From Ceratodon purpureus (Eukaryota > Streptophyta > Bryopsida > Pseudoditrichales > Ditrichaceae): 64,000 nt of DNA. The number at the start of each line of letters is the position of its first letter. Within the stretch, counting starts at the first letter, position 1. The translations under genes were made by a program, and so were the position numbers. Of the stretch, positions 23,832 through 35,630 are shown in pieces. The notes beneath the pieces are model-generated. The model had not been told where the DNA came from. It saw only the letters and a list, made by a program, of their open reading frames with translations, and ran no database searches. The stretch lies in the NCBI GenBank assembly GCA_014871385.1, contig CM026427.1:2662068-2726067 (forward strand), given 5' to 3'.

Positions 23832-23863
23832 CTGGGGTTTAGGGTTTAGGGTTTTAGGGTTTG
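23832..23863 (+). promoter_or_regulatory. telobox cluster (TTTAGGG units) upstream of the mitochondrial ribosomal protein gene
   Basis: The sequence runs GGGGTTTAGGGTTTAGGGTT, then TTAGGGTTTGGGG, ending about 90 bp before the ATG at 23951. Such interstitial telomere-like boxes are well known in plant promoters of ribosomal and translation genes, which fits the downstream gene. It is too short and impure to be a telomere. Confidence 0.65.
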
Positions 23864-23950
23864 GGGCATTGGTGCACTCGCGTGCATTATCGCCCGAGCT
23901 CTGTTTGCAGGTCAAGGTCGCAGGAGCACGACGACAGATCGTCGCTCACC

Positions 23951-25058
23951 ATGTTGGCCAGGTTGCTCAGGAGGCCCCTGGTGGCCAACGCTGCACAGAG
24001 GACCAGGACAGGACTCGCGGATTTCTTCGAGGCCGGCCGCGATCCCAACCAGGATGCCAACATTACTTACGGTATACAGCGATTGCCTTCGATTGTTGTC
24101 TATTTCGTGGTGTTTTGTTCGTGAGACGGTGGAGTGCGGAGATGAGAAAAGTATTGCGCGCTTCGCGCTCCAGAATTTTCTGAATTTTTGTGTGTTTTAG
24201 AGTCGCGATGGTTTTTACGAAACCGTGGAGTGCGTAATTGTGTAGTCTCGGTGGTTTAGGTTTTCTGAATATTTACCCTGGCTTTCGACTTTTTGATCGG
24301 TGTTAGGGTTGGACACGTTTTATGTAAATCGGAGGTGTTCTTCGTACTTGTCACGGTTGAAAGGCGTGCATTGAACACTCTTGAGCTTCATCGCGTATGT
24401 GCACAATTTGCAGGTCGTAGCTGGAAAGCAGATGAACTACGTCAGAAATCTTGGGAGGATTTGCATCAATTATGGTATGTTTGTTTGAAGGAGAAGAACA
24501 TGTTACTATCGCAGAAACAAATGTTGACTTCGCAAAACATGCGAATGCCAAATCCAGAACGGTTTCCTAAGGTAAATTTCGGTGTATTGTTTGTCATTAC
24601 TTAGCCAGCGATTCTTTGTTTTGAAATGATTAAACTCCAATATAGTCCTGGTCCCAGTTCCTCCTATCCTTGTTCTGATCAATAATTTTGAGCAAGCTGA
24701 GCACTATTCAGTTTTTAAGCTGGGTTAGTCCTGAGGCATTTGCTGCACTATTATTTTCATGAAATTTGGGTCCTCTTATTTCGGTTGTGTAACCTCCATC
24801 TTATGTTAACACTTGCATTCAATAAACCCTGACTAGTTACACTGCTTCAGTATCTTGTTCTGTTTTTGTTCTGTGCCTGTGAAGCTGTTCTTACGAGAAG
24901 TTTGTGCATGAAACACACGATGAATGACGGAGTGTCGTCTTGAAATATAGGTTCGCAGGACGATGTGTCGTATCAAGCAAGTGCTGACTGAGAGGGCTTT
25001 GGCTGAGGAAGATCCGAGTAGACGGAAAAGTTTGAGGAAGATGATCAATGATCTGTGA
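23951..25058 (+). CDS. MRPL47: mitochondrial large-subunit ribosomal protein uL29m (mL47)
   Basis: Component of the mitochondrial 54S/39S-type large ribosomal subunit, near the polypeptide exit. Three exons, 23951-24071, 24414-24571 and 24951-25058, give 128 residues. The first junction splits a Gly codon and the second is phase 0. The N-terminus is Arg-rich and Leu-rich ([18 protein letters not shown]), as for mitochondrial import, followed by [12 protein letters not shown]. The conserved L29 core is [22 protein letters not shown], then [13 protein letters not shown] and the family signature [22 protein letters not shown]. The C-terminus ends soon after (RKMINDL), slightly short of longer plant homologues. 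It is preceded by teloboxes and lies tail to tail with the DGAT3-like gene. Confidence 0.92.
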
Positions 25059-27061
25059 GACAGTAAGAACACACTACTCAAGAGGAATCCAAGCGAGGTG
25101 TCACGCTTGCCATGTTTTTAGGATAGATAGATTTCGAGCAGATAAAGAGGTTTAGTGGTGGTGGTGTGGTTTAGAACTTTGGAATCTGGGTGATAACCCA
25201 TCACACCCGTACTTCAAATTTCTAATATTCATGTCATACCAAACACTTCATTCGTAGTAAAGCAAAGACGTCCTAGATATGAAGTCTGTGTTGACTGTTG
25301 ACGTTTTTGTTAATTCATGTGAATTAGATAATCATTGGTCTAAACTATACCAATGTTACCGGCATTGCAGGCTTAAGCCATAGTCGTGCAGATAACTGAC
25401 TACATTTGAAACTCCACTGCCTCGTGCATTGTAAGCTTCACAGTACAGCAGCTCAGAGACTCAATGCTCATTCATGTGACAATATAACATGTCAGCGACA
25501 GTTTTGTTGCCCCGGAGAAGAATTATCAGAAAAAACAAGTTATCTGACACTTACAATTGATTTCAAATTATTGAGCTACGCCCAAATTATTGAAGTCTTG
25601 AAAAAATTGTCACAAATCATCAGCTAATGGGTAGAAGACAAGGTAGGTATGCTTGCTATAATCTTTCCCCTATATGCAGACCAAACTACATCAAATACAT
25701 CATCATCATTTAGGGGTGATTGGCGCTACAGACCAAGAGGGGTGACCAAGGAAATGGTCACATTCCATGGTCACATTTCAAAAAATTTAAATTTTCAGAG
25801 CCTTGGGTTTCTCACCAATTGTAAACTGAATTTGGACCTAAAGGCATGATTATTTACTAAAAGTGCTAATTTTAAAATAATTTCCTTAAAAAGATAGTTT
25901 TAGAACATTGGGTTTATTAAAATTTGTTTAAACTATTAAGATAGTACAATTTCTTTGTTTTACAATGAGGGAACCATTTTTGCTTGTAGGTCTATTTTTA
26001 GACCTTTTAAATACCTCAACTCCTTTTATTTAATTTCCTTTAATTTGATAATGAAAATCCAAATCATCCCGAGACAAGTTGATGGAATCAATTCAGATCT
26101 TAAAGCTACAAAATACAAAGTTACTACCAATAAAGATTGTTATGCAAACTAATACACGTAGATCATGTTTTGAAAATACTTTACACCAACTCTAATTCAT
26201 GTAAACAAATTGAAATAATTCCAAGTCTTGGAATCATTCAAATTTAATCTAAATGCTTCTCCATTTCAACTCATTGTACACCCATTAAGACTAAAAAATG
26301 TTTTATGAAACATAGTTCAAATTCAAAATCTCAAATATAAGAATTTGAATATTCAAGGCAAACTTAAATTCTTTGTATTTGTTGGATGCATGGCTATGAT
26401 ATATTTTTATCTATGGTTTTCCTTCCAAATCTATAATTTCACTATAATTTTATTTTTTTTAGAAAATATATCTAATCTTATTAATTTTATTGGTTATACA
26501 TAAATTTTAAATATTTAATTTTCCATCCACAATCTTATTCCAAAATATTGATAGTAATAACTTTTGACACATCCATACATTTAATTTTTTTTTTATCTTT
26601 TTCATCCAAATCTCAAATTATGTGAATTTCTTTTGCATTAGAAAGTATATTTTAGTCTCTAACTCTCGTTGGTTGAATAATTTATTTATTTTTTAAATGA
26701 AAAATAATAAAATAAAATAAAAACTTCACTTTAAATTCAATTCCAAATATTCTTGATTGCATAGTTTGAACAAATCACCAAATTTGTAATCTCGCATTGT
26801 CACTTAGCATTATTCACGAATTGGTATCACACAAAAATTAGCAGTGTTTTATTTACCGTAACTCTAAAAGATGCTCCCCAAATAACTGTCACGCACTCTA
26901 ACTGGTGTATCCGGTGTAGCTTCAGACATACTGTCTGCCGGCACAGTAGGAACGAAGAAAAATCTATTTTACAAAGCAGCCAGCCCAAAGCTATTCTGGT
27001 ATTTCACAACGCGTCTCTATCACACCAAACCACAACATATCCATGAACCAGCTTTTGTAGT
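25059..27061. other. AT-rich intergenic region
   Basis: No gene is supported. It should contain the 3' untranslated regions of the two converging neighbours. Runs of A and T dominate from 25850 to 26850. Confidence 0.5.
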
Positions 27062-28520
27062 TTAGGCAGCAGCAATACCAGAATCTACCCTTGCAAACAA
27101 CATCGGCATGGCACTGCTCTGGCTTGCAGATGATTGCTCACCGAAGTGCAGCTCAAGTAGAGTTTCAACGTCATCCACGGACACATGGCTGTGTACTCGT
27201 GTTTGCCCCTCGCTGGTCTTCACACGCACGTTGGGGGCACTCTTGCACTTTCCCATACACTTGCATGATGTCACTTGGATATCTGACGACTCGGGTATAT
27301 ATTCTTGCAACGAAGCAAGGATCTCGTGCGACCCTCCCCTCTTGCACTTCCCTACTGTGCAAACCTCGATTTTACCGCTGGTGCTGACGTCTGTGGACAC
27401 AGGAATGGAGTCAGGTGAAGGTGAGGTTGCATCCACAATGACTCTTCCACTGGGTGTGTCCTTGAGCTCTATGGGGCCTCTTCTGTAGATTTCTCTTGTG
27501 GTGGCCGAGGTGGGAGAATTCGGAGTGCTACACAATGCTCTGATCTGGGCCACAATGGCAGGTTCCCCTTCTTGGGGATTGTCACTCCCGCTTACCGCTG
27601 ACGCCATTCCTGTTGAGTTTCCCTCAGCCGAGAGAAATGATGGCAAAGTTGCCGCCTCGGCTACCGCATGCGTCTGAAGAAAGGTCTCTATATGCACTGT
27701 TGGAATAGAATTGCTTTCTGATGTCTGGGCAGCGGCAGGAAGAGCAGCTCTCGTATACTTACCGGAGATCTTCCTCTTACGCAGGGCCCGCATATCCAAA
27801 GCTTCCCCCATGTCGGCGCTGTCGCTTGACTCCGATGATGAGGAGCTCGAGGAAGAAGAACCATCCTTCTTCTTCTTCTTCATTGCCTTCGCATTGAGAG
27901 ACTCAACCTCTTCTTGAAGATCCTCGAGATTCCTCATTATCCGATCCAGAATCAATTGGCTAACATCCTGCAAAGCCAGCGGATCAACATCCATGAGAAA
28001 TGCTGAACACATTCAAGAAAAGCAAAAGCAATCCATATTCTCTCTTCCCATACAATATTCTTCCCAACTAAATCAAAGAAGATCGCTCAGCAAAACCACA
28101 TCAATCGCCACATGCAAACGGAATGCAAATACAAAACTCCCCGCCAAAATCACACCAGCGGCTAGAAACGGAAAAGCAGAACTCAATCAGGCAAGAACAA
28201 CTCACAGGATCAGAGACACCAATCTGAACCGCATCCTCGGGCACAAAACCTCCAACCGATCCACCAACCACCTGCCCTGAGTCAACTCTCCGCGACAACA
28301 GAACCAGGCTCCGCTGCACATCAACAAGCTCCCGCACCTTCGCAATCCTTCCAGCAAACCTCTTCTCCTTCTTCCCGCACCGCACACCCACTCCATAGAA
28401 CCTCTCATGACCACGATCACCAAACCTCACAGCTCCCGTCCTCCCAAACCCCGGAAAACTCCCCAAACTCCCCAAGCTCCCCAAGCTCTCCATCCTCGGC
28501 CCCGCCATCGCAACCTCCAT
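27062..28520 (-). CDS. DGAT3: DGAT3-like soluble diacylglycerol acyltransferase with C-terminal [2Fe-2S] thioredoxin-like domain
   Basis: Two exons, 28520-28206 and 27967-27062, join in phase 0 (donor CCT/GTGAGT, acceptor TTTGCAG) to give 406 residues. Exon 1 encodes a Gly/Arg-rich segment containing GKKEKRFAGRIAKVRELVDV, the basic block typical of plant DGAT3. Exon 2 continues with a predicted coiled coil (LEDLQEEVESLNAKAMKKKK), a long Ser run, a low-complexity linker, and the C-terminal ferredoxin-like domain with CTVGKC and SCKCMGKCKSAPNVRV. That Cys pattern (C-x4-C, C-x-C-x3-C) fits the thioredoxin-like 2Fe-2S fold reported for Arabidopsis DGAT3. The family makes triacylglycerol from acyl-CoA and diacylglycerol in the cytosol. 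Similar ferredoxin-like domains occur elsewhere, so the enzymatic role rests on the combination of N-terminal and C-terminal features. Confidence 0.82.
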
Positions 28521-30102
28521 TGCACTATGTGCTTCGCATCAACCACTTTGCAAACCAATGCAAGAAATAATAATGCGAGCTCTGCAGAGTCGTTCAGGCA
28601 TGAATCGCATCGGCCATACCGTCATCGCAGGACCAGTTTTGTTCTGAGTTGGTTGGGAGATGAGAGCGACTTGAGTGCAGGCTGCGATGGCGTGTGCGTG
28701 CAAAGACTTGTTGCTCTCAAAACACACTTGAATTCTTTTTCGCCACACTTGGGAGTGTGCCGCTCGCGCGTCGGGGCTCTCCCTTACTCGCCCGGAGCCC
28801 TCCACATCTGACGTGGGCGCCACGTCGGATGGGCTTTTCCGCCATGCTGGGCGGGTTTTGCTGCCATGTAGACTGGATTGGGGAGTAAAAGCGCCGAGGT
28901 GGTGACCTGAGAACCTTTACGGTTTGTGTCAAAAAGAACCTCTCTTGCTCTCTTAAGTGTTTCGGAAGTGCATTCGACAGATTTGAAGGCATGAGATTTG
29001 GAAAGGAGTACCGTAAATTGTTTCTAAGGAATCATCTAACCTTGACAGTGTTGGCATATATTACAGAGATGAGTAAATCAAGAGAATTGGTTTAAGCTGG
29101 TAAGCCGGAAATAATTTACTAATAAGTTAGTGGCATAATAGAGATAGAGATATGATGATCAGTCCATGATTGCGACCAAGTCTCGGTCCAAACTCTAGTT
29201 TATTCTACAAAAAACCTTTTCAAATGACAGAATATCTTCCTGGAAGCTACTCAACAGGCTCATTTCATGTCCGGAGACTTCTTTCAAGTGTCACTGCACA
29301 TGCTTGAGGGTTACAAAATCAAAATCTGAAAGGGTATAAGCTTGGAAAAACTTTGCACCAGTTCTGCTGTGACAACTCACTGAATTCACGCAATGGTGCA
29401 GTCGAGCTTAGAAAGCTCAGTCCCCCTACGCACGTCTTCTGGGGATCTTGAATCAGAAGGGTGCACCGTGCATTCCTATAACACTCACCGTCGTTTTATA
29501 AGCGCCCACGCCACCCTCATAAAAGAAGCCGGATCAGTTCATCTTCTTCATAACTTACTGTGTGAGAGTGCCCAAATACTATACCTCAGAAGAGAGCCCA
29601 TGTGAACTCCAGGCTACAGCACCCGGTACAAACAGCATAGCCTGGCTTTCATGCAAAGATCTCTTCAAGTTTGCCACTTAGTGCGCAGAAGTGAATCTTT
29701 TCGGAGCTGCACTGACAGCAGAAGAGTGGTCCACCAAACCTTCTTGCGCACGCGTCATAACAGAAGCTTCTCAGTGCCGTCTGTTCTATCACACCAGTAT
29801 GCTCGAGTGCACACGCTTGCTAATCTAGTACTTGAGCTGCACTTGAGATGACATCTCTTTTTTCTCTGCTTGTCCACTGTACTCTACAGTGCGGTGTGTT
29901 ATAACGGACAAAATTTATAAGAGCACTTGCAAGCTCTTTTTGGTGAATCGGTTTCACCAAGTTCGGTGCCGTGACGGCGCAGTGCACTCAAAACTGTACG
30001 CTTTAATCAAGCATCAAGGCCTCAGCCACAAGCAGGGCCGAAGGAAAACATCGGCAGTGTATCAGATTTTATTCCTCAATCAAGAAAGCTCCATTACTTC
30101 GA
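28521..30102. other. spacer between DGAT3-like gene and ARF 3' end
   Basis: No supported gene. It includes the DGAT3-like promoter (28521 upwards) and the ARF 3' untranslated region (below 30102). Confidence 0.5.
28810..28826. promoter_or_regulatory. near-palindromic ACGT element in the DGAT3-like promoter
   Basis: GACGTGGGCGCCACGTC contains two ACGT cores in inverted arrangement about 290 bp upstream of the DGAT3-like ATG. ACGT-core sites of this kind (ABRE/G-box-like) bind plant bZIP factors. Function is inferred from sequence only. Confidence 0.45.
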
Positions 30103-33100
30103 TCATCCCCCACCAGAGTGTCCGTGCTCCAAAGACAAAGTTGAGGTGTTAACAGGAGACGTTTGAGTTCGGGCGTCCTCGGAATTGCTGCACGTAGGCC
30201 GCTGCTGCATCGGGACTGTATTCAAGATCTCAAGTTGTTCCTGACTCATCTGAAGAATCTCATTTAGTGACAGAATCTTGATGGATCGAACGCAATTCAC
30301 AAATTCCCTGCAGAACAGTAAACAGGCCGCAAGTAAGTGAAACCGTGGAACGCAAACTGTTGGAGTTCGACACCAAATTGTCTGCGTGTAAGTTAGTGTC
30401 AAATTGAAAACAAGCAGACTATTTGCCAGTAGAACATCTGCAAATAGGAACTTGGTAGGGTCTAGCTGCTTACTCCCACGGATCATCACCAACAAGGAGG
30501 GTGTCGTTTTCATTATCTACAAACACAAGCTGCCAGCCTGATCTTTGAGGATCGTCCAACAAACCCTCCAGATTAAATAATCGAGCCAACTCTGCCCGAA
30601 GCTCTGAATAGTTTTGGAACTTCTGAACGTCTATTGACCTGCCTACGCTTCCGAGCTTATGAACCTGGAGTGCAAGTAGGTATATCATTTAGTACATATC
30701 GCTTACATGGACTAAAACATATTGAAACGAAATAGCTCAAGCACGTGAAATTGGATGCAATTCTTAATTTAAGAAATTCCTTATAACTCAAATTAAAGAT
30801 ATATCCACCGTCAGCTTCGCTCAACTGTTCAAATCAAATAGAGCGAACGAGATATTCACATCTAACCAGTCTTACCTTAGTAAATGTGCGCGTAGGCCAT
30901 GATGTGCTCCTTTGAAACATTCCACTTTCATCAAGACCCACACCATCAATGGTAGAAATATCTGGAGAAGCAGTTGGACAATACGACCCCTGAAGTATAT
31001 TGTTGCCAGGAAAACGACTCAGGTTCTTGGCATATGATTGAGGATGAAGAGACGCAACAGAACTTGAGCCGACCAATGGCTGCTGTTCAATGGAGACCCC
31101 AAACAGAAGATGACGATCTGACTGGACTGAATCCTGTTCCTGGACATTCTCTCGGTACATGAAAGACGATGCTGGCACTGGCAGGCCTGTCAAACCAGAT
31201 TGCCCATTTCCCTCGCTTTGTTGGGTAAAAGGGAAGCCGCCAGAAACTCTCGAGGTTGGTGAAGAATCCAACTGGTTCATACGAGTAGACACATCATGTT
31301 GATTTAATTCTCGATTTGTTGGATACCAGGATGAAGAAACCTGTTGCACCACGTTCACATTTCAATCAACTCCAAAAACAAATATTCAAAAAAATAAAAA
31401 TAAAAGACTAACTCTTAGTGAAAATGTCCCCAGGAGGATGCGTGGCGGCAATAAGCTGGCTTAATTATCCATTTGACATTACTGCCAACATTAGTTCAGG
31501 TCTGAAAATTTCGCGTAGACAGGGACTTTTAGCCACCGGGACTAAGCTGTTTATCATGAGATTACAAAGACAAGCTACAACAAAAGACTATTCGAGGTTC
31601 TATACATCCACTCTGCGCATTCAATTCCACTGAACTTGGCACTGAACACGCAGAAAGCAACTCAAAGCTTCGTATCCCTCAACTGCAATTAGGTACCTGG
31701 GGCTCGCGTACAATATTGCCTCCATGGATCATGGGCCCAGATTGACTTTGCTGAGCACTGTGGGAAGGGCGCATCATATGAGTAAGTTGACCACTTTCAC
31801 ACCCAAGATGTGTTCGGCCCAACATAGAGTGTAGAGGAAATGACCCTGAGGCAGAAGGTGACGAAGCCATGTGAATGTCTCCTTCACTGTACCCAGAGCA
31901 TTGTGCCATGTTGACCCCTATCTCAAGCGGAGATTGAGGACGACTTGATGAAAGTTGGAGCACTGGTCCAGAAGCATTAGCTACATGTTGCCCGCCATGC
32001 TGATTTAATTGAGGTGACTGAGAACGAAACTGCATCTGTGAAGATGATACAGAAGGTTGAGCATGCGTCATTGACTGTTTTGGAGCATCTGCACACCGAA
32101 ACTCTTGAAGAGCTGCAGCTGCAAGTGCTCGATAATACTCGTTCTGCTGTGCTGGTAACGCAGGTTCCTGACTTTGTTGGGTCCGCATCCACGAATCCAT
32201 GCCGAGATTTCGAAAATCGAGCCCCCCCAAAGCATCACTCCCGTTTTCCCTTGACCAAAATGATGACTTCTTCAGCATCAAGTCCATCTCCTCATCTGCT
32301 GTAAATTAATACGATTCCATGTGTCAAAAATCCTGCACGTACTTCGCTGCTCAAAAACACCCAGTATTGACCACACTGAGAGATTTGCCAATGGCAAGAA
32401 AGGCCGTGGGTACCAGAACCAGAACATAAAACTAACCAACCAAAGCCAAAAGCTGTCTAGGTATCCAAAAGCGATCATTTCATTGAAGCGACCAAGGCTT
32501 TACCTCTTCCTCCCCGCGGACGCTTTGATCGAAAAGCTAGGGGCGGGGGACAAAGCAGAAAAGGTGTTGTCAATGGTTCTATCTCCCACAGTGATACTCT
32601 CCTTTGCCTCTCACCTGCAGTTGATTCATCCCAACCAACCTGCACAATATTATACCGTCAATTTACGTCTTCCCAGGAGCATACCAATCATAAGGAGTCA
32701 AACAGAAATATTGGAACCGTTGATATTGAGAAATGTCATTTAAAAGGGGATGGCTCCACTATATCTGATCCACATCTTACGCATATCTCAGAAAATATAT
32801 GTTCAAACATGTACTGCAATGCATAAAATTGATAGCACCTTCAAAGAGCGCCAGTGCGAATTGGGCCAGCGAACTGGGTCTAAATCGCCCATGCCAGTAA
32901 TCGTACCCATATATCTGCAGTGCAAACCGCTATCAGCAAACAAAGTCATGGTTTCTTCTCCAGATTGAGCTTGTAAAGGACTAAGCGTGTAAAACGACAA
33001 AAGCTTCCCAAGGTATTCTTAGCTTCACCTTCGGACACTGGATTCCTCAGTTTCAAATACCATCCGAAACCGCATGCCAACTGAGACCTGTAAATTGTAG

Positions 33101-35630
33101 ATAGCCTTTTGATATTTCGCAACAGGGATGACAAACTCCGATGGGCTTTGTCTGCATTTACGATTAACAATATGGTCATAACAGAAGCTACCCAAGAATA
33201 TATTATGAGATTTGAACCGCAATGAGAAGTCGGGAGTAAAGATCTGCTGTCTCTACAAATATAGCTTGCCGCACGGTGCTTCAGACAAAAAGAACTGATG
33301 CTCTTTATCCTTGTCAAGATTCTAACTTTTCAAAATCTGAAATAGTCTTCCTTCCAATAAATGTATTTCACCACATCCAGATATAGGTAATCTGCACTTG
33401 GTGGGAAAGTACCTCGGATTGTAAAAGATGGTGAAACGGCTACTCGTAGCAGCCGCGTGATTTGCAGCCGCGAGCACTCCAATGTGCATACTGTCACTCG
33501 ACAACATTGAAGACGGCATGACCGTTTGTTGCCTATTTTGCCGACGAATTCCCAGCTGCAATTGGCCTTTATCATCCCTGTAAATATATGTCGGCATTAG
33601 CTACAAATATCCAAGAGCACATGTACATGAACAGATACACAGTTTCCATAAGCTCCCAAGTTTACTAATTAGGGTCCTAACTAGATTCAGGTCTGCATAA
33701 GATTAGACAGACTAGTCACAGAAAGACAGTAACTCTCGCTTCATTACCTGATGAACAAAACTGCATCCCCAGCTTGAAGCCTTTTCGCGCTCACAAAGAC
33801 ACTCCATCCTGTAGTCAGTAGATGCCGTCGTGGTTGACCTACAGCAATCGAAATGACAAGAATAAGATAGAATCAGGTACACTCTTCTACTTAACTTAAA
33901 TTCTAACAAAACTGAACCAAAGGCGTTGACAAACCAACGACCAGAGTGCATCCACTTCAACTGCAAACCCTGGATCTTCATCCTTATATCTAGTCTAGAT
34001 CCTGCAAACTTCATGCAAGTAGATGAAGCAGAACAAGAAAGCTACAGCAAAGGAGATCCTCAGAAACTGATCTACAAGTTCAGAAGTTGAGATATTCTTA
34101 TACCACGATATATGTGTCTAAAGTGCCACTCCTGGTCATGCAAGTCCCTGGCTTTTAATTCTTGAGCTGGTGGAGTTTGAGTATAGTCCTGTAAGAAAAA
34201 ATATTTGTAGTCAGTAATTCACTTCCAAATACCAAGTGTTAACGAGTTATGAAGAAAGATGATGGCTGGTAAAGAGAGTATTAGTTGAGTACCAGTGGAG
34301 GAAAAACTTTCTCAGCAGCTCTCCGTGGAATAGAGAAGCCACCATGAGTGCTTGTATCACTGGCCGTCAAAGTTTTACAAAAGTACTCTGTCGGCTGTCT
34401 ACTTCGGATTCCAGGATCAGGAGACATTAGAGCTGCCTTCTCATTCTGCAGACAGAAAAGTACACGCGCCGTGAGAATATCTCTTTGGCTGATTGAATGA
34501 GTAAACACTATTGATCACATGCATCTCGAAAAAAAAATTAACGAAAAGGAACAATATTATAATAAATGACGCGACCGCCTTGAAGCACATCGTGCAGAAG
34601 CTCATTTCGCTTTCGCAAGCACTGTCATGCCTGACATAATGCTAGTATTACTTTATCACATTTCCTTCTAGTTTACGTGATGGTAACAAGAGCTAGATAT
34701 ATACTTACCGCAGGAGGTACAGGTATCAATGTCATTTGTGCATAGACCTCGTCCGTCTCGAGATCGGCCTGTTGCAAGCACATGTATAACATAAAATAAT
34801 GATCAGGAACCTATTTAAGCAACTTTGCACAAGAGAAAGCAAAGTGCCACTCCCATTTATTATCCACAACATTTTCTAGGCTAATTGCCAAGAACGGGTA
34901 CATATATTAACATCGGCTCACATCATATTTACCTGTCGATGACAAAAAAATCCTAACAGCATAAAGATGATAAAGTGTAAGGGCGCTGAGGGAACATACA
35001 TGAAGCGTGACATTCTCCAGTAGGCAGACCAGCCGTGATGGTAAGCTGGGATAGTTAGGAATATGAGCGTCAGCTTCTTTTTGTGTAGATGCTGCAACCT
35101 GTGAAAAGAATCAAACGTATAAATAAGGTACACCACCAAGCATTGGCTGTGCATCTAGATTCTAGAAATATTTTCCTTAGAGTTAGCAAGCTCTACTGCG
35201 ACTGCTCAAACAATGCAGTACCTGCTCCGTGTGACCCTGCGGGAAGTAGACCACCTGGCTGCCGACAGGAGGTAGTGAAACCAAGGGCCCGGCGCAAGCA
35301 TGCCAGAGCTCTGAGTTGAGGCTTCTTTTTTCGACTGCAAGGCGAGATAATCAAGCGTTAGTTGTTGTCTTCGTTCCATATTATTGCTGAATATAACCAT
35401 CAGAAACTCAACTTCTAGATGCAAAGGTCAGTATTCGCAAAGAGATCGTGAAAATTTTACAAACAGTGAAAGTGGATTGTAAGTACACAAAGCCCTCATT
35501 GACTCATCTGAAATTGAATAAGGCACTAGGGACGTCGGAACGCTCTAGAAAACGTACCTTGCTCCATGGGTTGAGCCATCGAACCCAAACCTGGCCCTAA
35601 ATTCGACGGTCTTTCACTACACAGATACAT
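30103..35630 (-). CDS. ARF: class A auxin response factor (ARF6/8-like activator)
   Basis: Auxin-responsive transcription factor. Fifteen exons: 35630-35558, 35334-35222, 35098-35000, 34768-34709, 34445-34293, 34188-34104, 33838-33748, 33577-33413, 33151-33029, 32914-32839, 32639-32504, 32298-31697, 31340-30876, 30664-30474 and 30307-30103. All phases agree, giving 878 residues. The N-terminal dimerisation part has [20 protein letters not shown]. The B3 DNA-binding domain spans about 136-240 ([36 protein letters not shown]). The ARF domain follows ([50 protein letters not shown]). The middle region is Gln/Ser-rich, marking an activator. The PB1 domain (from residue 748) keeps the basic face and the acidic OPCA motif [17 protein letters not shown]. 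The start is one of three in-frame Met codons (35630, 35579, 35567). Exon 12 has a tandem NAGNAG acceptor. Confidence 0.96.
30525..30545 (-). promoter_or_regulatory. sequence equivalent to the miR167 target site in ARF6/ARF8
   Basis: The ARF mRNA reads AGATCAGGCTGGCAGCTTGT over codons for RSGWQLVF in the PB1 exon, the same nucleotides as the well-known miR167 site of seed-plant ARF6 and ARF8 as I recall them. The site could be functional or merely kept by protein conservation, and no miR167 precursor is visible in this window. Confidence 0.6.

Noticed and set aside
23832..23863. Interstitial telomere or chromosome end
   Set aside because: Only a few impure TTTAGGG units, directly before a gene start; promoter teloboxes explain them.
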